A DNA stretch of 64,000 nucleotides from Paenibacillus sp. JJ-223 (GCF_927798175.1 NZ_CAKMMP010000006.1:124001-188000); one strand, 5' to 3'; counted from the stretch's first letter, positions 1 to 8,311 are shown. Notes: generated by a model from the letters alone, not told the origin. Program-made: numbers and translations.

Positions 1-254
1 AAAGGAGCATAGAGACCCGTGCGGGACCATACTTCCCTTTTTGCGGCGAAGAGTCTTTTGTCATACCGGCCGTTGAACGGGCGGGTCAGAACATTGATAT
101 ACCCTTGTCTGGCGTAGTCAAAGGTATGGTTTGCGGTGCATAGCACGGAGTCGGCATTAACCGCAGCCAGTTCATGATGGCATAAAGGACAATGAAGCAT
201 GTGGATATATGGACGCAGCAAGGCTGCGCTGCGTTCTCTTCGTTGGATGGACAT
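1..254 (-). CDS. RlmA-type 23S rRNA (guanine-N1)-methyltransferase, N-terminal part (runs off left edge)
   Basis: Only the N-terminal ~84 codons lie in the window; the reading frame is open to base 1. The visible part is the zinc-binding head of RlmA-family enzymes (Bacillus YxjB type), which methylate N1 of a guanine in helix 35 of 23S rRNA. Seen: a CPLC pair, a second C...H pair about 14 residues later, then the typical HTFDYARQGYINVLTRP and YDKRLFAAKREV stretches. The SAM-binding domain would lie outside the window. The start is uncertain. I prefer the ATG at 254, 9 bp after GGGGTG, which gives a short extension before the first cysteine; an in-frame ATG at 200 starts immediately before the zinc finger. 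Family assignment is confident; the exact methylated base is not. Confidence 0.8.
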   Translation of the reverse strand, partial: MSIQRRERSAALLRPYIHMLHCPLCHHELAAVNADSVLCTANHTFDYARQGYINVLTRPFNGRYDKRLFAAKREVWSRTGLYAP

Positions 255-298
255 ATGGACGAGCACCCCATTCATTCAGATTTGATAACTGAAGAAAA

Positions 299-358
299 GG
301 GCATAACAAATAAACCTTCGCAATCATTCAAAAAAAAGCGAGGTTCAAGGTTATGCCC
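299..358. repeat. Long imperfect inverted repeat
   Basis: GGGCATAAC at the left end pairs with GTTATGCCC at the right end, and inner AACCT/AGGTT and CGC/GCG blocks extend the stem around an A-rich loop. No T-run follows on either strand, so it is not a classical terminator. It lies upstream of the minus-strand rRNA methyltransferase and could be a leader structure or a decayed mobile repeat. Confidence 0.5.
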
Positions 359-564
359 CTAGTTATCGATATCGAATGAATTGAATAATCATGGGATCGC
401 TGCGCTCCTTACTTGTGCGGAAGTGAGTTTCAATGAAGATGGCGTCAATACAACGACTCAGTCTAACGCATAAGTCAAGCGATTCGACCTTGTCCATTAT
501 AACATCGGTTCCGATGCATTGCCAAAAAGGAAAGTTGCAAATGAAAGAGCGCCGTCCCCTTTTA

Positions 565-655
565 TAATATAAACCGCAATAATAAATCCCACTAGGCCAC
601 TGCGAGCGCAGTACCATCTCCGTTAACGTGTGGATGTTTTCTACGGTTTATTTAG
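565..655 (-). mobile_element. MITE-like repeat, internally deleted copy
   Basis: Read on the minus strand, this 91-bp stretch starts with a left end close to that of the long copies (AATAAACCG, AAAACAT, then CACACGTTAACGGAGA). It then jumps straight to the right-end block with the ACTGC-GCTC-GCAGT hairpin and finishes in GCGGTTTATATT. About 100-140 bp of the middle found in the copies at 7556 and 23124 is missing. It has no coding capacity; the 84-aa reading frame crossing it is not a credible gene. The rest of the roughly 420-bp gap between the genes ending at 254 and beginning at 678 holds only this and the inverted repeat at 299-358. Confidence 0.75.
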
Positions 656-677
656 AAGGAAAACAGCGCTCTAAAGT

Positions 678-1937
678 TTATTTGCCCGACGAAGCGGACG
701 GGATCACGTATTTGTTCAGCGCATCCTGACGGATCGCATAAAACACGTTATCGATGTACGTTGCTGCATTTTCGAACAACGGTGATGTAGAGCTTGTATA
801 GGTATGCACGGTTTTCAGCGTTTCCGGATCGAGGATATATCCCGTTTTGGCAAAATCAAGTCGGTACATGCCATCCTGTGTGCGAACCATCTGCATTAGA
901 ACAGGCTGCTCATCTTTGAAAATACGTTCCGTAACTTTACCTTTCATTGTGTAAAGCTCCAGCTTCTGTCCGGTCAGCAGGGTATAACCCTTGCCAGACG
1001 TTTGGATGTAGGCGTTGCCTGCAATGCTGCGTCCCCATGCCAATTTGCCGTCGGTACCGAAGCCCATCAGCTTGTTGCCCGTATTGGCGAAATTGGCACG
1101 CATAATGACAGAGCCGTCCTCGAGTACGGCAAGGGATTCGCCTCCGCCGTCTCCAATCGTGTTGGCATTGCTCGGGAACTGGTAGAAGGACAGGCGATTC
1201 AGCGTTTGATCATAAATTTCGACCTTCGGATTCGCTGCACGCTGCCAATAACCGCCGACTTTGGTTTGTTTGCTGGCATCTACGACGACTCGATGGTTGC
1301 CTGCTTGCAGCACTGCACCGTTGATCGTTTTGCTGCCGGTCAACGTCCCTTTTCGATCATACAGGGAGAGGGTGGAGCGAACGGTCCCGTTCGTTTGAAC
1401 GCCTTGGCTTGAGCTGACCAGGAGCGTGTCGTTGTCAAGCAGGTAGATCTCGGAAGGAGCCTGAACGTTCTTCACCCAATTGGTTTTGCCGGATGTATTA
1501 TACGAATACACTTTCTTGGTTCCATCGGAGTATGCCATGTAGACGTATGCCGTGCCGGTGCTGCTGTACAGGGATTTGGACGAGATCGTGTAAGGCCCGC
1601 TTTTTTCATGAAAAATGGTGCTCCATTTCAGCTGCCCGCTCGTGGCATCATAGGCTTGAAGAGAGTCAAGCTGCCAATCCAGGGTTGTATTGCTGCTCGT
1701 TTTGGTCACGGGCTGAGACGTATGCACATAAACGAGATTTTTGGTGGGAACGGCATGAAGCTCCTTGATCGAAACCTGTTCTTCCGTGTTGGCTTCGGAC
1801 AACACCACGGAAGGGGACGTCCACGAAGGCTTCGTTAACGCTTCAGCGGAACCGGCTCCGGTAATGCCGAAGAACAGGGCGCTGCCGAGCAGCAAGGCCG
1901 TCAAAGCTTTGGTGTTTCTTTTGTGGGAATGATGCAA
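678..1937 (-). CDS. Secreted PQQ-like beta-propeller protein
   Basis: A protein of about 419 residues with a lysine/arginine-rich head, a hydrophobic stretch (ALTALLLGSALFFG) and an AEA-type cleavage region, so probably exported. The mature part has repeated beta-strand blades such as LQAYDATSGQLKWS, VYSYNTSGKTNWV and LMGFGTDGKLAWG, the pattern of PQQ/WD40-like propeller domains found in surface or envelope scaffold proteins. No catalytic residues could be assigned. The start is taken as TTG at 1937, about 8 bp after AAAGGTGG; the longer frame starting with GTG at 1949 overlaps that ribosome site. It stands alone, divergent from the Mrr-like gene. Export is inferred from the signal sequence; ligand and function are unknown. 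Confidence 0.75.
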   Translation of the reverse strand: MHHSHKRNTKALTALLLGSALFFGITGAGSAEALTKPSWTSPSVVLSEANTEEQVSIKELHAVPTKNLVYVHTSQPVTKTSSNTTLDWQLDSLQAYDATSGQLKWSTIFHEKSGPYTISSKSLYSSTGTAYVYMAYSDGTKKVYSYNTSGKTNWVKNVQAPSEIYLLDNDTLLVSSSQGVQTNGTVRSTLSLYDRKGTLTGSKTINGAVLQAGNHRVVVDASKQTKVGGYWQRAANPKVEIYDQTLNRLSFYQFPSNANTIGDGGGESLAVLEDGSVIMRANFANTGNKLMGFGTDGKLAWGRSIAGNAYIQTSGKGYTLLTGQKLELYTMKGKVTERIFKDEQPVLMQMVRTQDGMYRLDFAKTGYILDPETLKTVHTYTSSTSPLFENAATYIDNVFYAIRQDALNKYVIPSASSGK

Positions 1938-2196
1938 GAGATAGACCACCTTTCAGTTATCGAAATACATGTAACTGTTGAATTCTACCATTTCGAGTTG
2001 CATGAGTTCAACGGGATGATTGTAACCTTTTGTAGAGAAACGGGAATAAATTGTCGTTGTTTGGAGAATTATCGTCGTTTTTCGTGGTTACAAGGCATTC
2101 ATTTTCTTTCTGCCAGGACGAAAGTTTGATATATTAATCGGATGAGAAGGCGTGGTTGGACTGCAGCCGGGCTGAAACGGACAAGGAGAAAATCTG

Positions 2197-2799
2197 ATGA
2201 ATGGGAACGATCAGGCAAGTATGCTGCTGGTAGGCTGCATCGTTTTTTTGCTTCTGCTGGCATGGGTCATACGTCGGCGAATGCAACGGGGACGGCGCAT
2301 ACGGCGGGAAGCCAACCCGCGGAAGATCACGATGCGCGATATCGATAAAATGGAGGATGGTTCCGAATTCGAGCTGTACCTGTTTCATCTGTTCCAACAG
2401 ATGGGCTACGGAGAAGTGCATAAAACGACGAGCAGCCGGGATTTCGGCGCAGATCTGGTATTTGTGGACAGGCAAGGCCGTCGCAGCGTGGTCCAGGCCA
2501 AGCGGTACGGTGCCAACCATCCGGTGGGTCTTAGCGCCGTGCAGGAAATCTATGCGTCCATGCGCTATTACGAGGCGGATCGGTCGATCGTGCTGACGTC
2601 AGCGCGTTATACCGAGGCTTGCCGCACATTGGCTGCGGTCAACGGGGTGAAGCTGCTGGATCGGGAGGATTTGGATGAATTGATTGTTTTATTCAAATCA
2701 AGGCGGATCGATGAGGCCATGGAACTTATTGAAGACGACGACGACGTCCCGATCGAAACGTGGCAATCCCGCAGGAAAAGGACGGTTCGTCAACGGTGA
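2197..2799 (+). CDS. Membrane-anchored Mrr-like restriction endonuclease-fold protein
   Basis: A 200-residue protein with one N-terminal transmembrane segment (residues ~8-24), a basic stretch, then an Mrr_cat-type nuclease domain (~50-175). The PD-(D/E)XK core is visible: DFGADLVF supplies the acidic residue and VVQAKRY the QxK motif. It is followed by the family helix VGLSAVQEIYASMRYYEAD and the strand SIVLTSARYTEAC. Soluble Mrr enzymes cut modified DNA; membrane-tethered short versions are common in Firmicutes and their role is not established. The start is supported by AAGGAG 9 bp upstream. It stands alone, with no methylase or specificity subunit nearby, so it is not part of a complete restriction-modification system. 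Fold assignment is firm; nuclease activity is inferred. Confidence 0.8.
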   Translation: MNGNDQASMLLVGCIVFLLLLAWVIRRRMQRGRRIRREANPRKITMRDIDKMEDGSEFELYLFHLFQQMGYGEVHKTTSSRDFGADLVFVDRQGRRSVVQAKRYGANHPVGLSAVQEIYASMRYYEADRSIVLTSARYTEACRTLAAVNGVKLLDREDLDELIVLFKSRRIDEAMELIEDDDDVPIETWQSRRKRTVRQR

Positions 2800-2927
2800 T
2801 GCTTGCCGTACGGCGTTCATTTGCGGTCCAGGGTTTTCCTCGAAGCAGCAGGGCGATGACACCTTCACTTGCAAGGCAGCACATGGTATATTTGGTGCAT
2901 ACCAATTTCAAAGGGAGTGTTGTACCG

Positions 2928-3182
2928 ATGGCGCGTACGCAAACGCAAAAAGCACTGCGCAAAGCACAGCGGACGGGAACCTGGTGTCCGGAACAAAGCC
3001 GGAGAGTCAATGGGGATTACGGAGCCTTGTCCCAACATGTCAGAGTGATGCCGAGCAAACAGGAAAAACGGAATAAAGTCAAACATAAGAAGCGGATCAT
3101 CCAGGATGGTGGCGCTTCTTTTTATATACCAAGAGGCTTACCTTTACATAGAAATATTCAAATGTCCGAATCCGTTGCCTGA
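2928..3182 (+). CDS. Small basic conserved protein (84 aa)
   Basis: It begins MARTQTQKALRKAQRTG and is rich in Lys and Arg (EKRNKVKHKKR near residues 45-57). It resembles short, uncharacterised basic proteins of Bacillales that start MART(Q/K)TQKALRKAQ. The start follows GGGAG at a sensible distance; the open frame extends further upstream into the tail of the Mrr-like gene but has no ribosome site there. A strong hairpin followed by T residues lies inside the last quarter of the frame (see separate entry), so the exact C-terminus is uncertain. The basic composition would suit nucleic-acid or ribosome binding, but this is inference only. Confidence 0.6.
   Translation: MARTQTQKALRKAQRTGTWCPEQSRRVNGDYGALSQHVRVMPSKQEKRNKVKHKKRIIQDGGASFYIPRGLPLHRNIQMSESVA
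3087..3124 (+). terminator. Terminator-like hairpin inside the end of a small ORF
   Basis: AAGAAGCG and CGCTTCTT pair perfectly around an inner CATCC-A-GGATG stem, followed by TTTAT. It has the form of an intrinsic terminator but lies about 60 nt before the stop codon of the small basic protein gene. Confidence 0.55.
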
Positions 3183-3315
3183 TCGCCGTCGCTGCTTTCC
3201 GGAAAATCTCCCTTGAATTGGATACAAATGATCGGAATGGTATGATAATGTCGATAGAAAGCGGCAGTGATCTAAGCCGGAATTATATTCAGTACGGAAA
3301 GGACGAATTTTACCC

Positions 3316-4572
3316 ATGACAACTGTGCTGCATACAAGCAAAGCTGCGGTTCGGCGTCTCCTGCTCCACACCCAGTCTTTATTGGGACCATGGCCAACCC
3401 CATCCCGACAGTCCCAACCGGATGAAATTATGAACCTGATCCGTTCCCTCGGCTGCGTGCAAATCGACCCTGTCGCAGCCGTCGCCGGAAATCAGCATTT
3501 GGTGCTGGGGGCGCGTGACGCAGGTTATACGCCTGGCATTTTGCATGGGCTGTTGAAGGAACATCAAGTATTCGAATATTTTGCCAATGCCGCCTGCGTT
3601 ATTCCGATGGAAGACTATTCGACCTATGAGCCGATTCGGGCCAGATACCGGGAGCGGCTGGCTCCTTCGCTGGAAAACGTTCGCCAAGCGGCAGACCACG
3701 TGCTGCAGCGATTGAGAGATGAAGGACCGCTGCCTTCGAAGGCCTTTCAGGCGACCCGGCGGGTAAGCGGATATTGGGACAGCCCTGATATGCTCAAAAC
3801 GAAAGATACGTCATTGGCGATTAACCTGCTGCGGGATTCCGCCGCGATTCGCGTTGTAGCCAGACAAGGAACTGAACGTTATTTTGCGATTACGGAGGCG
3901 CATCTGGAACAGCAAGGATTGCAGTTCGGCGAAACATGGGATGCGGAAAAGCAAAAGCAGGCGCTGATGGACAAGTATGCCCATGCTTATCGCGTCATCG
4001 ATGGACGAGACCCTCGGCTCGGCTGGTTTCCGCGAACGGCGGCCGAGCGTCGGTCCGAACTTGCTGCCAGGGTGCGGGACGGGAGATTGATCCCGCTGCA
4101 GGTGGAGGAAGTCGCCGCGCCGTATTATATTCGAGCCGAGGACGAACCGTTGCTGCGCGAGATGCAGCGGGAGGAAGCGCACTATGAACCGGTCGGTCCG
4201 GTCCGTTTTTTGCCGCCGCTGGACAATTTGTTGTGGAGAAGAGAGCGCATCGTCGATCTTTTTGATTTTCATTACAAATGGGAAATTTATACGCCCGAGT
4301 CGAAACGGACGTACGGATATTATGCCATGCCCATTCTTCATGGCGATCGGCTGATTGGGCGCATGGACCCTCGATTGGACCGGAAAACGGGCGAGCTTGC
4401 GATTCAGCTGCTGCATATTGAAGCAGGCGCGCCCGCGGCAGACGAGTGGCTGGATGATTTCAAGGAAGGGCTGGCGCTGTTCGCCGGCATGCACGGTGCA
4501 CGTTCCATCACGGTCCGCAAGACGGACCCGAAGGGATTGAGCAGGTTGTTTCGCAAGCTCAAAACGCTTTGA
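3316..4572 (+). CDS. AlkX/YcaQ-type DNA glycosylase (HTH_42 family)
   Basis: 418 residues, the length expected for YcaQ-like winged-helix proteins. These are AlkZ-like glycosylases; E. coli YcaQ (AlkX) unhooks interstrand crosslinks and excises bulky N-alkylated purines. The N-terminal winged-helix region contains CVQIDPV, where Q49-I50-D51 is the Q-phi-D catalytic motif that marks the YcaQ subgroup rather than the Q-phi-Q of Streptomyces AlkZ. Further matches are NQHLVLGARDAGYTP, FEYFANAACVIP, the YWDSPDMLKTKD region and a C-terminal domain with DNLLWRRERIVDLFDF and YGYYAMPILHGDRLIGR. The start follows GGAAAGGA. It ends against a long hairpin shared with the convergent fabV. With alkD and ogt elsewhere in the window, it makes three alkylation-repair genes. 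Substrate is inferred from the family. Confidence 0.85.
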   Translation: MTTVLHTSKAAVRRLLLHTQSLLGPWPTPSRQSQPDEIMNLIRSLGCVQIDPVAAVAGNQHLVLGARDAGYTPGILHGLLKEHQVFEYFANAACVIPMEDYSTYEPIRARYRERLAPSLENVRQAADHVLQRLRDEGPLPSKAFQATRRVSGYWDSPDMLKTKDTSLAINLLRDSAAIRVVARQGTERYFAITEAHLEQQGLQFGETWDAEKQKQALMDKYAHAYRVIDGRDPRLGWFPRTAAERRSELAARVRDGRLIPLQVEEVAAPYYIRAEDEPLLREMQREEAHYEPVGPVRFLPPLDNLLWRRERIVDLFDFHYKWEIYTPESKRTYGYYAMPILHGDRLIGRMDPRLDRKTGELAIQLLHIEAGAPAADEWLDDFKEGLALFAGMHGARSITVRKTDPKGLSRLFRKLKTL

Positions 4573-4640
4573 AACGTGAGATGGGCTGCTAAAATGAATC
4601 GCATAGTGCGGCCGAGTATATAAGGATTATGCCCGAGCAA

Positions 4641-4698
4641 AATGACAAAAAGACAGTCCACACGCCATACATTGGTGCTGGACTGTCTCTTTGTCATT
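4641..4698. terminator. Bidirectional hairpin between alkX-like gene and fabV
   Basis: A roughly 20-bp, nearly perfect stem (AATGACAAA..AGACAGTCCA with TGGACTGTCT..TTTGTCATT) lies between two convergent genes. It lacks a long T-run but is positioned to end both transcripts. Confidence 0.6.
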
Positions 4699-4711
4699 TA
4701 AGGATGTCGGC

Positions 4712-5902
4712 TTAGCGCTGATGCAGCACTTCGACGTTTGGATCGACGTCTGCATCGTAATCGACGCCTTCGGTTTCGAAGCCGAACAGTTGGAAAAACT
4801 CTTTACGGTACCCTTCCAGATCGGACAGCTCATAGATGTTGTCGGTCGTGATGCGGTTCCAGATGTCGGCAACCTCTTGCTGAACGTCCTCGCGCATCTC
4901 CCAATCGTCGATGCGAATACGTCCTTCCGCATCGGTTGGCACTTCGCCGCCTGCATACAAACGGTCTGCGAACAGACGCTGCAGCTGCTCGATACAGCCT
5001 TCATGCAGTCCTTTTTCTTTCATCACTTTATAGAGCGCAGAAATGTAAAGCGGCACCACCGGAATGGCGGAACTGGATTGGGTCACAAGCGCTTTGGCCA
5101 CAGTCACGTACGCCCGGCCTCCGGTTGCGCCAAGACGTTCGTTCAATTGGCGTGCCGTCGCTTCGAGATGATCCTTCGCTTGGCCAATCGTTCCTTCGCG
5201 GTAAATAGCATGCGTCAGTTCCGGACCGATATAAGAGAACGCGATGGTGGTTGCGTTGTCGGCAAGCACGCCGCCTTCCTGCAAGGCATCGATCCACAGC
5301 TGCCAGTCTTCGCCGCCCATGACTTTTACCGTTTGGCGAATGTCTTCTTCCGTCGCAGATTCCAGTGTTACCTCACTGACTTCCCCTGTATGGAAGTTGA
5401 CGGTTTTGTTGGTATAGGACGGACCAATTGGTTTCAACACGGAGTTGAATACTTCGCCGGTATTCGGATCGGTACGGCGTGCCGAAGCGACGCTGTATAC
5501 GACGAGGTCGACTTGGCCCAGCTCGCTGCGGATCAATTCAACGGCGCGTTCTCTTGTTTCGTTGGCGAATGCATCGCCTGTAAGGCTGTACGATTTCAGT
5601 CCGGCTTCTTCGGCCGCGCGCTCGAATGCAGCGGAATTATACCAGCCTGCGGAAGCGGTGCGTTTGTCGGTGGACGTGCTCGGGCGATAGATGCCGATCG
5701 TGTTCGCTCCCGCGCCAAATGCGGCGACGATGCGCGAAGCCAGTCCGTAGCCGGTGGAGGCACCGATGACAAGCACGTTGCGCGGCCCGTTCAGCTTCGG
5801 CTGGGACTTCACGTATTCGATCTGCTCCCGTACTTGGGCGGCGCTGCCGACCGGATGGGAAGTTGTGCAAATAAAACCACGCGTTCTTGGTTTAATGATC
5901 AT
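4712..5902 (-). CDS. fabV: Trans-2-enoyl-ACP/CoA reductase FabV
   Basis: About 396 residues, the usual FabV length. It catalyses NADH-dependent reduction of trans-2-enoyl thioesters, the last step of the fatty-acid elongation cycle. Seen: the start MIIKPRTRGFICTTSHP, the nucleotide-binding segment NVLVIGASTGYGLASRI with the acidic/aromatic end IGIYRP, and the FabV-specific Tyr-x8-Lys pair (Y234 and K243 in AIYREGTIGQAK), wider than the Tyr-x6-Lys of FabI. The start is the ATG at 5902, 9 bp after AAAGG; an in-frame ATG three codons upstream overlaps that site. It is divergent from an HTH-TPR regulator across a short gap. FabV enzymes are typically insensitive to triclosan, as known from the family. 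Confidence 0.95.
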   Translation of the reverse strand: MIIKPRTRGFICTTSHPVGSAAQVREQIEYVKSQPKLNGPRNVLVIGASTGYGLASRIVAAFGAGANTIGIYRPSTSTDKRTASAGWYNSAAFERAAEEAGLKSYSLTGDAFANETRERAVELIRSELGQVDLVVYSVASARRTDPNTGEVFNSVLKPIGPSYTNKTVNFHTGEVSEVTLESATEEDIRQTVKVMGGEDWQLWIDALQEGGVLADNATTIAFSYIGPELTHAIYREGTIGQAKDHLEATARQLNERLGATGGRAYVTVAKALVTQSSSAIPVVPLYISALYKVMKEKGLHEGCIEQLQRLFADRLYAGGEVPTDAEGRIRIDDWEMREDVQQEVADIWNRITTDNIYELSDLEGYRKEFFQLFGFETEGVDYDADVDPNVEVLHQR

Positions 5903-6079
5903 GATTAGCATCCTTTCATGTTCAGCTCATGTGTACATACCTTTCCATTGTAAAACAATTAGGCCCGAAACGGAAACCGTTTGGAATGATTTTGCCCGAA
6001 TGCTGGCATTCGGTTTGCGAATTTGGGATGATAACAACTAGAGGGACGACCCCCGAGTTGGTTGGAAAGGAATGCTGTC

Positions 6080-7360
6080 ATGCTAAAAGAACGGATTGAA
6101 TTTCTAAGCAAACGAAAAGGCATTTCGCGCAAAGATCTGGTGGAAGGGCTGGTGACGCAGGCCCATTTCGCGAATATTCTTGCGCAGCGCTACCCGCTGC
6201 CCGAAGATTTGGCGGAAGCCATTGCAGTGCGGCTTGGCGTTCCGCCGTCCTATGTACTGCAAGCCGGGGCACAGGATGAAGGCACGCTGGCCCGGGCCGA
6301 AGCCGTCTTTGAACAGTTGTCGGTTCCGGCATCGATGCTTGCAGAGGAAACAGTGCATGCGCTGGACGACAGGGACGATGCACTAGTCGTGGAGCTGACC
6401 ACCGCACTGATGAAGGCGGTCTATTATCAGCAACTGAACGATGCGGATGCCCATGAATACATCCATACATCCTATTTGAACTTTTACCTTGAGAAATACG
6501 GACGGCCCGACGACGTGGACCTTCCCGCCCCGCTGTCCAAAGCGCTTTTATATTACAAAGTGCAGTATTATCGCTCCAAGCATGCTTTTACCGACGTATT
6601 GACGCATGCCACGCGCCTTGGCGACCTTGTGGCACCTGGCAGCGAGTTCTGGCTGTCGGTGCAGAACATCAAAATGGAAGCTTATATTCAGGTCAAGCAG
6701 TATGAGGAGGCTAAACAGACGTTTGAGCTGACCATGCGGCAGGTGTACGATCGGCGGCTGTTTCACCGCTTGTCTGGACTGTACGTAGCATATAGCGGGT
6801 ATTGTTTCGCAATGGGGCTCGCGCAAGAAGCGCTCTCGGCGCTGTCGATGGCGGAAGCCAATCTCGTCTACGCGGCGAATCAGGGCGATCTCGTGACGGC
6901 GATCGCCAACAACCGGATCGTCATGCTGACGATGACGGGCGAGCTGGATCAGGCCCAGGACGAGATCGACCGATTCGAAGCACTGCTCGGACGGGAACCG
7001 GAGGAGACCCGGCAGGCGATGGCGCCGCTGCTCTGGATATATCGCTGTGAGGTAGCCCTGGCCCGCAAAAACTGGGGCATGCTGGCCCATAGCGTGGACC
7101 GGCTGCAAAAATGCGCAATCACGCAGGATCAACAGATGGCTGCCACGTTTTATCAGAGCCAGCTGGCGCTTGCTCACGGCGAACGGGAGCCGTTTCTTGC
7201 GAAAGCGCTGGCCTGCCTGCCGTATTTTGAGTCGGTGCAGCATGCGCTGCGGCTCGAGCGGCTGTATGAGGGGTTGGCCGTCGTAAACGAGGAGCTGCGG
7301 CGGTACAAGGAGGCGGCGACGTATTATCGCAAGCTCGTATATTGGCTGCGAAAAAAATAA
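6080..7360 (+). CDS. Helix-turn-helix regulator with TPR-like repeats
   Basis: About 426 residues. Residues 1-60 form an HTH domain resembling the XRE type (LKERIEFLSKRKGISRKDLVEGLVTQAHFANILA followed by AIAVRLGVPPSYVLQ). The rest is alpha-helical with repeated tetratricopeptide-like units such as AYIQVKQYEEAKQTFELTM, GLAQEALSALSMAEANL and YKEAATYYRKLVYWL. This layout resembles the RRNPP (PlcR/Rgg-like) peptide-responsive regulators, but no signalling-peptide gene was found beside it. The start is ATG 6080, 9 bp after AAAGGA; a TTG at 6062 is in frame but precedes that site. Divergent from fabV, so it may regulate that gene; this is inference from position only. Confidence 0.75.
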   Translation: MLKERIEFLSKRKGISRKDLVEGLVTQAHFANILAQRYPLPEDLAEAIAVRLGVPPSYVLQAGAQDEGTLARAEAVFEQLSVPASMLAEETVHALDDRDDALVVELTTALMKAVYYQQLNDADAHEYIHTSYLNFYLEKYGRPDDVDLPAPLSKALLYYKVQYYRSKHAFTDVLTHATRLGDLVAPGSEFWLSVQNIKMEAYIQVKQYEEAKQTFELTMRQVYDRRLFHRLSGLYVAYSGYCFAMGLAQEALSALSMAEANLVYAANQGDLVTAIANNRIVMLTMTGELDQAQDEIDRFEALLGREPEETRQAMAPLLWIYRCEVALARKNWGMLAHSVDRLQKCAITQDQQMAATFYQSQLALAHGEREPFLAKALACLPYFESVQHALRLERLYEGLAVVNEELRRYKEAATYYRKLVYWLRKK

Positions 7361-7450
7361 GCTCCATACCGCAAAACATTTCCCTAAAACAGTCATTAGA
7401 TTGTGGTAAAGCTATCGTTTTTTTGCAGAAACGACCCTTGAGGGTATGCA

Positions 7451-7497
7451 AAACCGGGAAATCGGAGATTTAAACGGCCGATCTTTCCGGTTTTTTT
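7451..7497 (+). terminator. Intrinsic terminator after HTH-TPR regulator
   Basis: AAACCGG..AAATCGG pairs with CCGATCTTTCCGGTTT and is followed by seven T residues. Confidence 0.85.
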
Positions 7498-7555
7498 GTA
7501 TGCTTCCGAACCCGTATCCAATCAGGGGATGGCGTGTTTATAATGAAACTATAAC

Positions 7556-7784
7556 CTATATAAACCGCAAAAAACATTCAAACCTTACGTAGAGGCAGAA
7601 CCAATCTGGAGAAGCAAAGCGGTCGCCTAAAAGCTTTCTGAAAGAAAGCTGCATCGGAAGCATAGACTGATCAACGGATTTTCCCCTTGAAATAAGGGAA
7701 TCAAAAAATCTGGGGATAACAGCGATCGGAAGATGGTACTGCACTCGCAGTGCCTTGTGTGACTGATTAGTGTGGTTTATATAG
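7556..7784 (+). mobile_element. MITE-like repeat, long copy (229 bp)
   Basis: Left end CTATATAAACCGCAAAAAAC; right end GGTTTATATAG, an imperfect terminal inverted repeat. Inside are a conserved AGAGGCAGAACCAATCTGGAG block, an imperfect TTCCCCTT/AAGGGAA stem, AATCTGGGGATAACAGCGATC, and a GGTACTGC-ACTC-GCAGTGCC hairpin. No coding capacity. Nearly identical blocks recur at 23124-23315, 40244-40305 and, inverted and shortened, at 565-655. It fills most of the roughly 450-bp gap between genes. Confidence 0.85.
7755..7783 (+). promoter_or_regulatory. Putative outward promoter at MITE right end
   Basis: TTGTGT (7755-7760), 17-bp spacer, TATATA (7778-7783), just upstream of the gene at 7809. The same 17-bp arrangement is present in the other two + strand copies. 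Confidence 0.5.
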
Positions 7785-7808
7785 AACAAACCAAACGAGG
7801 GGTTGATC

Positions 7809-8228
7809 ATGATGGGATGGTTCGGACGAAAAAACAAACAGGAAGATGCGATCGCAAAGGCCGATACATTGATGAACAAAGGATTGACGGGCATGCTGAT
7901 GAAAGGGATGGTGCCGAAGCAGCATCGCAACGCGATCAATCAGAGCCTCGATTCGGCCAGACAGGCACAATTGGCGGCAAGCGGTTCGCTGCCCATGGCA
8001 GCAACGGCGACGGTGGTGAGCGTTACCGATACGGGCAAGCTGATCAACTTCGATCCCATCGTTGTGCTTGTTCTTGACGTGACCGAGACGGATGGCAGCA
8101 GGTATCGGCGAACGCTGGAGACGCTGGTGTCCAAAATGCAGATTCCCAGAGCTGGCGACCGGGTAGGTTTAGGAAAAAATCCCGCAAACCCGGCAGAACT
8201 GATCTACATGGGATGGATATCGGGCTGA
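7809..8228 (+). CDS. Hypothetical protein with a small beta-rich module
   Basis: About 139 residues, starting at ATG 7809 or 7812 after GAGGGG. The N-terminal ~55 residues are charged and helical (GWFGRKNKQEDAIAKADTLMNKG). Residues ~60-138 form a beta-rich module (ATVVSVTDTGKLINFDPIVVLVLDV ... RAGDRVGLGKNPANPAEL). The next gene carries two further versions of that module, so the two genes look like members of one local family. No enzyme motif was found. It begins about 25 bp after a MITE-like repeat whose right end may supply the promoter. Function unknown. Confidence 0.65.
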   Translation: MMGWFGRKNKQEDAIAKADTLMNKGLTGMLMKGMVPKQHRNAINQSLDSARQAQLAASGSLPMAATATVVSVTDTGKLINFDPIVVLVLDVTETDGSRYRRTLETLVSKMQIPRAGDRVGLGKNPANPAELIYMGWISG

Positions 8229-8311
8229 TGGCCACGGAATGAGCATGAGGCAGTGGATTCATCAATAAATTCATATAACAACGAATTGAATTGATTTTAA
8301 GAGGTGATAAC

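Noticed and set aside
86-271. 61-aa minus-strand frame at the left end
   Set aside because: A neighbouring frame on the same strand encodes the clear RlmA-type zinc finger with family-specific residues; this one is its shadow.
363-617. 84-aa minus-strand frame
   Set aside because: It starts inside the shortened mobile repeat, has no ribosome site and no family resemblance.
4691-5908. 405-aa plus-strand frame opposite fabV
   Set aside because: The minus strand encodes complete FabV with catalytic residues; the opposite frame is an artefact of codon bias.
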